Source: an uncultured Verrucomicrobia subdivision 3 bacterium
GTDB lineage: Bacteria; Verrucomicrobiota; Verrucomicrobiia; Limisphaerales; UBA11358
NCBI GenBank assembly: GCA_903835255.1
Contig: CAILMI010000030.1
Location: 1 to 64,000, forward strand
DNA: 64,000 nucleotides
Direction of reading: 5' to 3'
Below the pieces are notes generated by a model. That model did no database searches. It saw only the letters and a list, made by a program, of their open reading frames with translations, and had not been told where the DNA came from. Position 1 is the stretch's first letter. Each line of letters begins with the position of its first letter. The position numbers were made by a program, and so were the translations under genes. This document shows, piece by piece, positions 57,551 to 64,000 of this stretch.

Positions 57551-57573
57551 TACTGGCACAAAAAGTGGCACAA
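57551..57573. repeat. 23-bp arm-type repeat, right copy
   Basis: Identical to 54336-54358. It begins 8 bp upstream of the integrase start, so integrase bound here could also repress its own gene. Confidence 0.6.
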
Positions 57574-57622
57574 AGTCAAATAATTCCAAAGCTACTGCTG
57601 CAAGTAGCTGTAAATCAACGAT

Positions 57623-57706
57623 GCGCGCGTGGTGGAATGGCAGACACGCCAGACTTAGGATCTGGTTCCGTAAGGAGTGGAGGTTCAAGTCCTCTCGTGC
57701 GCACCA
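57623..57706 (+). tRNA. tRNA-Leu (UAG)
   Basis: 84 nt including encoded CCA. Acceptor GCGCGCG pairs with CGTGCGC (one G-U); anticodon stem CCAGA/TCTGG with loop CTTAGGA gives anticodon UAG; long variable arm; T-arm GGAGG-TTCAAGT-CCTCT. The 5' half is element-derived and the 3' half chromosomal, so the tRNA remains functional after integration. Confidence 0.96.
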
Positions 57707-57872
57707 TCTTGTATTGGGAATTCAAGTGATTCCCAAAAAGTTTGCACAGATTTTTCAAAACTTTCGGGCCGGATATAGAAACTGTCAGAAACTGTCCCCG
57801 CCCGCCCCGTCTCCCCGCAATCCCAAAGCCCGGGGCACCCCGCTAACCTCGGATCTGTTAACCCCGGATCCG

Positions 57873-58709
57873 TTATCCCCGGCGGGTTGCCCTCGGCGAG
57901 AACTCAATTTTCCTGCCCTCGCGCGCCGCGCTCACCTGGAGCCGCCCCTTCTGTTGGGATACCAAGGCCCGGGCATGTTTTACCAGCTGATCGATCCGGC
58001 GATCGTTGTGGTCGGGGTCGTGATGGAAGAGGTGCAGGTGTTTGACGCCGGACTGCAATGCGAGCGCCACGGCATCATCCACGCAGCCGTGTCCCCAGCC
58101 GACATGTGCCCGGTATTCCGCCCGGTCATATTGCGCATCCAAAATCAGCGCATCGGCACCCCGCACAAATTCAATCAGATCCCGGTCCAGGCCGCCCGTC
58201 CGCGGCTCGGCATCGGGCAGAAAGGCAATCCGGCCGCCCGGGGAATGCAGCCGGTAGCCGACGCACAGTCCGGGATGGTTTGCGCGCTGGGCCTGAACCC
58301 GCACAGAGCCCACGGAGAAATTGAAGTCCTTGAACTCCTCGATTTGAATGTTGCTGGGCAGGCGGTTGAACGGCACCGGAAAGTAGGTGCTTTCCATCTG
58401 GCCGGTGAGCGCGGCAACCAATCCCTTGCGGGCGCCTTCGCAGCCCAGAATCCTCAGACGGCAGCGGGGATTATAAATCGGCCCGAAGAACGGCAGTCCC
58501 TGAATATGATCCCAATGCGTGTGCGTGAGGAGCAGTGTGAGATTGAGCGGCCGATTTTTAAATTCCCGGAGCAGCGATTTCCCAAGCGCGCGCAGGCCGG
58601 TGCCGGCGTCGAGGATGATGATTTCGTCCCCGTAGCGCACTTCCACGCAGGAGGTGTTGCCGCCGTAGCGCACGGTGGTGGGGCCCGGCGTGGCGATAGA
58701 GCCGCGCAC
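57873..58709 (-). CDS. MBL-fold metallo-hydrolase
   Basis: At least 278 residues. YGGNTSCVEVRYGDEIIILDAGTGLRALG, LLTHTHWDHIQGLPFF (HxHxDH), FLPDAEPRTGG and a late HLHLFHHDPDHNDRRID are the metal-binding motifs of the cAMP-phosphodiesterase/RNase Z-like branch. The conserved N-terminal KFWGVRGS is encoded, but the first standard start (GTG 58709) lies inside it; between the upstream stop (58752-58754) and this GTG only ATC codons could serve. It probably starts near 58745 at a non-standard codon, or there is a sequence error. Substrate unknown. Confidence 0.87.
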   Translation of the reverse strand: MRGSIATPGPTTVRYGGNTSCVEVRYGDEIIILDAGTGLRALGKSLLREFKNRPLNLTLLLTHTHWDHIQGLPFFGPIYNPRCRLRILGCEGARKGLVAALTGQMESTYFPVPFNRLPSNIQIEEFKDFNFSVGSVRVQAQRANHPGLCVGYRLHSPGGRIAFLPDAEPRTGGLDRDLIEFVRGADALILDAQYDRAEYRAHVGWGHGCVDDAVALALQSGVKHLHLFHHDPDHNDRRIDQLVKHARALVSQQKGRLQVSAAREGRKIEFSPRATRRG

Positions 58710-58805
58710 ACCCCAGAACTTGATGGAGACGCCCCGTTTGATAAAAAGAGTTTACTGCGGCCGGATGCAAATACAAATCGTAAAAACCGGCGGCGGCGCA
58801 CCGCA

Positions 58806-59450
58806 TCAACCGCCCTGCTTGCGGGCAAATTTCATGACGGCTTCGGTCTGGCTATGGACGTGCAGCTTCTCATAGATGCGCTGGATGTAGGTGCGCACGG
58901 TGCTGAGGCTGATGTCCAGTTCGCTGGCGATCTCCTTGTAGGGATGGCCCCGGGACAACCCCTGCAACACCTCCAGCTCGCGCTTGGTCAGCGTTTCCGT
59001 CTCCGCCTGAGCTGCCGCCTGTGCCGCCGCATGCATCTGAAAGGATTGCACCACCTTGCGCGCAATGTGGCCGGACATGGGAGAACCCCCATCATAGACT
59101 TCCCGGATGGCTTCGAGAATTTTGGCGGGGCGGTTGCTTTTGACCAGGTAGCCAAACGCTCCGGCAGAGAGGGCCTGGAACACCTGTTCCCCCTCCTCAA
59201 AGACGGTGAGCATGATGATTTTCAGCTGCGGCGCGGCGCGGCGGAGGCGGGGCACACAGTCGATGCCGCTCATGCCGGGCAGATTGATATCCATGAGCAC
59301 GACATCCGGGGGGTGCAGAGGGATGTCCGCCAGCGCGGCTTCCGCATTGGGATACGCTTTCAGACAGCGAAAGCCCGACTGCCCCGCGAAATACCGCACG
59401 AGGGTTTCGCGCAGCTTGGCGTCGTCTTCCACGATGGAAACTTTAATCAT
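58806..59450 (-). CDS. NarL/LuxR-type response regulator
   Basis: 214 residues from ATG 59450 (MIKVSIVEDDAKLRETL); the track ORF adds 46 residues. Receiver domain with acidic EDD, phospho-Asp in VLMDINLPGMSG and Lys in YLVKSNRP, then the GerE HTH (LTKRELEVLQGLSRGHPYKEIASELDISLSTVRTYIQRIYEKL). Partner of the sensor kinase directly upstream on the same strand. Confidence 0.94.
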   Translation of the reverse strand: MIKVSIVEDDAKLRETLVRYFAGQSGFRCLKAYPNAEAALADIPLHPPDVVLMDINLPGMSGIDCVPRLRRAAPQLKIIMLTVFEEGEQVFQALSAGAFGYLVKSNRPAKILEAIREVYDGGSPMSGHIARKVVQSFQMHAAAQAAAQAETETLTKRELEVLQGLSRGHPYKEIASELDISLSTVRTYIQRIYEKLHVHSQTEAVMKFARKQGG

Positions 59451-59603
59451 GAGGGACTCCGGCAAAGCGACCGGGGGCAGCCCGGACGCCGCTGACTCTA
59501 CCACAGCCAAAGTTGAAATGGCATTCATTTTCAAGCGCAGTCTATCCTCTCCCTGCAACGGTGAGGCAGTCGGATAAAACGTGGACACGGCCTGCGGCGC
59601 CGG

Positions 59604-62600
59604 TCAGGAGACGGGGGCGGTGAACACCAGCTGAGTGCCCTGGCCCGGCCGGCTCTGACAGTCCAGCCGTCCGCCGATGGAGCGCATGCGCTCGCGCATG
59701 TTTTCCAATCCGTTCCCGCCGCCGGCCCTTTTGATAGGCGCGGCGACGTCAAAACCGCAGCCGTCGTCCTCGATGATGATTTGGAACTCGGCGGGGCTGA
59801 AGACCACCTGGACGCCGACCTGTTGGGCTTTTGCGTGTTTAAGGATATTGTTGAATCCCTCCTTGACGGCGAGAAACACCTGATGCCGCACCCCGGTGGG
59901 CAACAAGACCGAGGGGATGGCGGACGGCAGATCAAAGCCGCACCGCACCGGGCTGCCCTCAAAATAATCCTCCGCATAGCGGCACAAATAATGGACCAGG
60001 TCGCTCAGGCGGTCATTGCGGGGGTTGACTGCCCAGACAATCTCTTCGAAGGAGCGGATGGTCTCGCGGGAGGTTTCAGAAATCTCCTGCACCTCGCTCC
60101 GCGCCGAGGCGGGAATTTCCGGATGCGCGCCTGCCATTTCACTCAAGAGCGACAGGCGGGTGAGCTTGGCCCCGACTTCGTCGTGCATGTCACGGGCGAT
60201 GCGGGCGCGTTCCTTATCGAGGGCCGCCATCTGTTCCAGCTGTTCCATGCGGCTCCGCAGCCGGCGAAACGAGAGGTACCGGACGATGGTAACCACGAGT
60301 GCGGTGAAAAGGAAGAGGGCGCTGCCGCGAAACCACCACGTCTGCCAGAAAAACGGCGGCACCACGAGGAGCACGGCGGCGCCTGTTTCACTCCAGACTC
60401 CGGCATTGTTGCAGGCCAGCACATGAAACCGATAATCGCCGGCCGGCAAATGCGGGTAACTGGCGCGACTCGGCTGACTCGCTTCAACCCAGTCCTCATC
60501 AAAGTTTTCCAGCTGATAGCGGAAGCGGACATTTTCCGGGGAGGCGAAACTCAAGGCTGCAAAATCAATCTCCACCTTGCGATGGTCCGCTGGGATGATC
60601 AACCTGGCTTCGTGCTCCCCCAGATCTGGCACAGTGCTTCCGCTCTCCATCCGCAAAGGCGAGTGGGAGTGATAAAGCGCGGCGGTTTTTTCATCCACAG
60701 AAACGCGTTCCACCACCACCGGCGGCGGAACCGGGTTGTGGCGGATATTTTCGGGCTGGAGCGTGAGCAGGCCGCTGCGCAGGGCAAACCACAGCCGTCC
60801 GTCACTGCCTTTCCAGACATTGGGGAAATTGGCGGTATTGGGCTGGAAAGTGGGGAGGCCTTCATTGCGCCCGTAGACCTGAGAACGCACAGTTTTCAAC
60901 CGCCCCTCCGCCCGGGCATTCAACTCGGCCAGCGATATATGAAATAGACCCCGATTGCCCATCACCCACAGACCCCGTCGCTGGTCGGTCAACAATTGTG
61001 AGGCGAAATCATCCGTCACCCCTTCGGCCTCCGTGATGAGGGAAAGTTTTCCATCTTTGAGGCGTCCTATCCCCGCACCGGCGTACCCCACCCATAAGGT
61101 CCCCTCCGCATCGGTATCCAGAGCCCGAATCGAGGGAGAATCCGGCAGCCCGGCGGCGATTTCGATCAAAGTGGAGGAGTCGCGGACGCTCAGAATATGC
61201 CCCTCCAGCGTGCCGATCCAGAGTTGGCCATCCGCCCCCTCCGCCATGGCGCGAATCGTGCGATTCTCCCCGGGCAAAGACAGGGGTGCTTCCAGCTTCC
61301 CGTCATGCAACCGCTGCATGCGGCTGGGCGAGCCCGACACGACCCAGACATCCTGATTGGTAGCCACAAAAACCAGATGAACGGCACCGCCAATCAGCCC
61401 ATCCTCCCGATTCCAAACGCGCCAGACTCCCCCGCTCAAATGATGCAGCGTGCGATCCCGGGCGCCCACCCAGACCCCGCCGGCCTTGTCGGCCGTGACG
61501 CAGGTGGCGACATCCCCGATCCAGCCGGCTTCCGCACCGACCGTATTCCATTTTCCATTTTGATATTTTACCAGAACTCCACTTTGGCCGACGGCCCAAA
61601 TAACGCCGTCCAAATCCTGGCACACCGATGCCACCGCTTCAAAGGGGAGTCCATTTTCCTTCCCCATCAGAGTGATTGCGGAGGGTCGGATCAGATTCAA
61701 CCCGCCGCCCCGGGTGCCAACCCAGATATTGCCTTCCTCATCCGCTCCCAAACAACTTACCGACTGATGCGACAGGGGAATTTTTTCTAAGACGCCGCCT
61801 TTAAACCGGAACAGGCCGTCGGCCATTGTTCCAATCCACAGCGCCCCCGAGCGATCCTCAAACAGCACTTGAGGCTCGGCGTTTCCGGGCAACCTCTGGC
61901 ACTCCACCGGTTCGCGATCCTCCTCATATTTCAACAGGCGGGCCCCGGCGCAGATCCATATGCCGGCTTTGGCGGACGCACACATCCGGACCGTAGATTC
62001 TTCAAAGGTTAATTTAGACACCAACTGACCCTCTCGAATCACGCCCAGCTCACCCCCTTTTGAAAACCATATGGAGCCACGCACATCGCTCATCACCCAC
62101 GCATTGAGACCGGCGGGCAGCCCCTCCTGCGCGGTGTACCGTGTGATCTGGTGATCCTTGATCCGACACAGCGTCCCCGAATAAATAATCCAGATGGCGC
62201 CCTCCCTATCCTCGGCCATCGCGGCAATCCGCTCCGCCGGCAAGCCCTGTTCGGAGGTGAAGGTGAGGGCACTGTTGGACTCCACGCAAATCACGGATCC
62301 GCGATCCATGCCCAGCCAGAAGCGGCCCCGGCGATCCAGCAGCAGGGAACGGATGGATTTTTTGAACAGGCTTGGGAGGGGAACTGCCTCGAAGGCTGCG
62401 CCGTTAAAACGCAACAAGCCAGCGTAGGTGGCCACCCACAAATATCCGTCGTCCGTCTGGGCCACGCCCGTCACGCTGTTGTCCGGCAATCCCTCATCCG
62501 TCTGCCACGCGCGAAAGGACCAGTGAGAGAAGTTGTCCGGACCCGCAGCATGCGCCCGCCCCGAAACCAAGATTCCAACCCACATCATCACCGAGATGCA

Positions 62601-62630
62601 ATGGCGGAAAAGCGGGGACATGGGGGTCAT
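59604..62630 (-). CDS. propeller-type sensor histidine kinase (Reg_prop/Y_Y_Y/HisKA_3)
   Basis: 1008 residues with a signal peptide. The periplasmic part has about 14 Reg_prop propeller units (GLPDNSVTGVAQTDDGYLWVAT, DRSGALWIGTMADGLFRF and similar) and a Y_Y_Y domain (VRFRYQLENFDEDW). One membrane span (FRGSALFLFTALVVTIVRYL) leads to HisKA_3 with ERARIARDMHDEVGAKLTRLSLL (phospho-His) and a HATPase (EDDGCGFD, GGNGLENMRERM). Such kinases often sense polysaccharide breakdown products. It is followed by its regulator and preceded by an alginate-lyase family gene, so a polysaccharide signal is plausible. Confidence 0.94.
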   Translation of the reverse strand: MTPMSPLFRHCISVMMWVGILVSGRAHAAGPDNFSHWSFRAWQTDEGLPDNSVTGVAQTDDGYLWVATYAGLLRFNGAAFEAVPLPSLFKKSIRSLLLDRRGRFWLGMDRGSVICVESNSALTFTSEQGLPAERIAAMAEDREGAIWIIYSGTLCRIKDHQITRYTAQEGLPAGLNAWVMSDVRGSIWFSKGGELGVIREGQLVSKLTFEESTVRMCASAKAGIWICAGARLLKYEEDREPVECQRLPGNAEPQVLFEDRSGALWIGTMADGLFRFKGGVLEKIPLSHQSVSCLGADEEGNIWVGTRGGGLNLIRPSAITLMGKENGLPFEAVASVCQDLDGVIWAVGQSGVLVKYQNGKWNTVGAEAGWIGDVATCVTADKAGGVWVGARDRTLHHLSGGVWRVWNREDGLIGGAVHLVFVATNQDVWVVSGSPSRMQRLHDGKLEAPLSLPGENRTIRAMAEGADGQLWIGTLEGHILSVRDSSTLIEIAAGLPDSPSIRALDTDAEGTLWVGYAGAGIGRLKDGKLSLITEAEGVTDDFASQLLTDQRRGLWVMGNRGLFHISLAELNARAEGRLKTVRSQVYGRNEGLPTFQPNTANFPNVWKGSDGRLWFALRSGLLTLQPENIRHNPVPPPVVVERVSVDEKTAALYHSHSPLRMESGSTVPDLGEHEARLIIPADHRKVEIDFAALSFASPENVRFRYQLENFDEDWVEASQPSRASYPHLPAGDYRFHVLACNNAGVWSETGAAVLLVVPPFFWQTWWFRGSALFLFTALVVTIVRYLSFRRLRSRMEQLEQMAALDKERARIARDMHDEVGAKLTRLSLLSEMAGAHPEIPASARSEVQEISETSRETIRSFEEIVWAVNPRNDRLSDLVHYLCRYAEDYFEGSPVRCGFDLPSAIPSVLLPTGVRHQVFLAVKEGFNNILKHAKAQQVGVQVVFSPAEFQIIIEDDGCGFDVAAPIKRAGGGNGLENMRERMRSIGGRLDCQSRPGQGTQLVFTAPVS

Positions 62631-62675
62631 TCTAATTCGGAATCCGCGGCGCGCAAGGCCGGATGCCCGACAAGG

Positions 62676-64000
62676 TCATGGCACTGGGGCGACCGGCCCG
62701 GCGGCCTGCGTATTCCTCACCCACAACAGCGGCTGGGTGATGGCGATGTTGCGACGGACCTCGTCATCGACCGGGTCGGGCGGCAGTTTGCGCCAGAGGT
62801 CCAGATAGGTGGATTCCTTCAGGGCGAGTCCGGCAAAGAGCAGCGAGCTCTGCCGGGCGGGCCAGCCGTCCCATGCCATCACATCCGGCTTGAGCGGCCA
62901 CTTGGATTTATCCGCAAGAAACGGGTAGAGATATGCCTCGGCCCGGCGGATGCCCCGCCCATCGGGTAACTCGAATTTCCAAAGGTCATCCGCGGGCGTG
63001 GACAGGACCTGACAGAGCGTCGTCATATTATCGAGCTGAAAGATGGAGTAGGCGTAAGGCTTGGTGCGCTTGAGTTCCTGGGGGAAACTGCCGTCCAGGG
63101 CCATCTGGTTGGGCACGAAGACCTCCTTAAACTGCCGGCGACATTCGCTCTGCCGCGGCTCATCGCCGGTGAACGTTGCAAACACCGCCACCTGCAGCCA
63201 GAAAGCGACGGCATGATTATTCCTGGTTTTGGCCTCGTCGCGGCCATTTTGGCTGGTCAGCATCCATTCGGTGTAATCCCGGAACCATTGCTTCACCTCG
63301 GCGACGGTTTGATGTGAGAAGGAAGGCGACGTCTGCAGCGCCTCGATGGCTTTGGGAATTTCGATAAGGTGCAGCGTGTCGATAATGCCAATGCCGCGCC
63401 CGGAGGAGACGCCCGGGATGGCCTGCGCATATTTCAGGTGGGGATTCATGCGGGTCGCCGGGTCGATAAAAAACACCCGGACCCATTCCGCCGCCCGGGC
63501 GGCATAGCGGTCTTCTCCGGTGAGGCGGTAGGCGGCACCCAGGGCGGCGACCGCATCGCGCATCTGGCGCAAGGCCATACGATGCCGGTTGAAATTTTCG
63601 GGATTGGTCTGGCCATCGCGCTGAAGGTAGGGCAGGCCGTTGGATTTGGCGGGGTCGGGCCACCAATAGTCGCCGTTGGAATAGTAATCATTCGGGCCGC
63701 CCTCGCTCAGCGGCGCGCGAAATTGCGTGAGGGCGACTGGCGAAAGCGTGAGCGCTGATCCGGCCGCCTTCAGGATGCGATCGCGGTCCAGCGCGGCGAC
63801 ATTGAGCGGGGGTTTCCCCGCCGGGAATAGCAACTGGAGACGCTTGCCGCCGGCGTCCGGAAACTGGGCGAGGGTCTTTCCGTATTTCGTGTCCCCATAA
63901 ACATTCAGCGCCTGGCGGAGCTGGGGCGCAAATTCCGACCGGCTGAATTTCTTGATCTGTTCGTAGGGCCATTTTTTAGACGGGTCGGCAACGTACGGCA
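62676..64000 (-). CDS. alginate lyase family protein (5' end outside window)
   Basis: The track start (TTG 63833) is not credible: the frame stays open to the window edge (PYVADPSKKWPYEQIKKFSR and onward), so the gene is longer. The alginate-lyase (PF05426-type) domain starts near AALDRDRIL, with YYSNGDYWWPDP, LPYLQRDGQTNPENFNRHR, ARAAEWVRVFFIDPATRMNPHLKYAQAIPG, NNHAVAFWLQV and DGSFPQELKRTKPYAYSIFQ. Probably degrades an acidic polysaccharide. The 45-bp gap to the sensor kinase suggests co-transcription. Confidence 0.88.
   Translation of the reverse strand, partial: PYVADPSKKWPYEQIKKFSRSEFAPQLRQALNVYGDTKYGKTLAQFPDAGGKRLQLLFPAGKPPLNVAALDRDRILKAAGSALTLSPVALTQFRAPLSEGGPNDYYSNGDYWWPDPAKSNGLPYLQRDGQTNPENFNRHRMALRQMRDAVAALGAAYRLTGEDRYAARAAEWVRVFFIDPATRMNPHLKYAQAIPGVSSGRGIGIIDTLHLIEIPKAIEALQTSPSFSHQTVAEVKQWFRDYTEWMLTSQNGRDEAKTRNNHAVAFWLQVAVFATFTGDEPRQSECRRQFKEVFVPNQMALDGSFPQELKRTKPYAYSIFQLDNMTTLCQVLSTPADDLWKFELPDGRGIRRAEAYLYPFLADKSKWPLKPDVMAWDGWPARQSSLLFAGLALKESTYLDLWRKLPPDPVDDEVRRNIAITQPLLWVRNTQAAGPVAPVP

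Larger units (their letters stand above)
54176..57661. mobile_element. 3.4-kb integrative element in tRNA-Leu
   Basis: Bounded by a near-identical duplication of the tRNA-Leu(UAG) 5' half: 54176-54217 (displaced) and 57623-57661 (part of the intact tRNA), sharing a 24-bp identical core that ends in the anticodon loop. Inside are an HTH protein, iteron-like repeats, an Xis-like protein and a tyrosine integrase next to the intact tRNA. No conjugation, capsid or obvious cargo genes are present. Much smaller than usual genomic islands; either a minimal satellite-like element or a deletion relic. Confidence 0.8.

Noticed and set aside
57621-59495. 624-codon ORF on the + strand
   Set aside because: It starts inside tRNA-Leu and runs antisense over the MBL-fold hydrolase and the response regulator; GC-rich shadow.
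59781-60947. 388-codon ORF on the + strand
   Set aside because: Antisense to the sensor histidine kinase, which has clear HisKA_3 and HATPase motifs.

Overview
The window comes from the chromosome of a GC-rich Gram-negative bacterium, most likely a member of the Verrucomicrobiota (the Limisphaerales/Pedosphaera-like lineage is my best guess). The reasons are four pseudopilin-like proteins with an H-X9-DG-type tail, secreted proteins with beta-propellers or Calx-beta-like repeats, a DUF5690 transporter, an EF-P with an unusual loop tip, and the rpmH-rnpA-yidD-yidC-jag core cluster. This assignment is inference from gene content; no rRNA gene is present.

Layout. 0-6.4 kb (+): an overlapping operon for uptake and phosphorylation of a sugar or polyol (transketolase C-terminal subunit, FGE-like lipoprotein, FGGY kinase, periplasmic binding protein, DUF2291 protein, permease; no ATPase is visible). 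6.4-14.7 kb: housekeeping genes (ptsI, efp, nrdR, hinT, speA, DUF1289). 14.7-16.9 kb (-): a cobalamin riboswitch controls a secreted protein of unknown function that is translationally overlapped with a pseudopilin. 17-28 kb (+): mdh, a hotdog thioesterase, rpmH-rnpA-yidD-yidC-jag and an AddB/AddA-like helicase-nuclease pair.

28.2-53.1 kb: a lower-GC (by eye) phosphorus-scavenging block. It holds a calcineurin-like phosphoesterase, a giant Calx-beta/DNRLRE-type adhesin-like protein, a GDPD/PI-PLC-like protein, two YncE-propeller/phosphoesterase paralogs, a DUF5690 transporter, an AraC regulator, a PhnX-like HAD, a phosphonate-associated alcohol dehydrogenase, true PhnX, a decayed GDPD-like pseudogene and an NPP/alkaline-phosphatase family protein. 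Three of its secreted proteins are followed by their own pseudopilin gene, the same arrangement as in the B12-controlled pair at 15-16 kb. I consider this pairing of secreted protein and dedicated pseudopilin the most interesting undescribed system here. A TGACA-type motif recurs upstream of four transcription units of the block. A 30-bp direct repeat lies at both outer edges.

53.2-57.7 kb: a recombination hot spot with a Fic pseudogene, two displaced 5' halves of tRNA-Leu genes, and a 3.4-kb integrative element (HTH protein, iteron-like repeats, Xis-like protein, tyrosine integrase) inserted in the 5' half of an intact tRNA-Leu(UAG). 57.8-64 kb (-): an MBL-fold hydrolase, a NarL-type response regulator with a propeller-type sensor kinase, and an alginate-lyase family protein that runs off the window.
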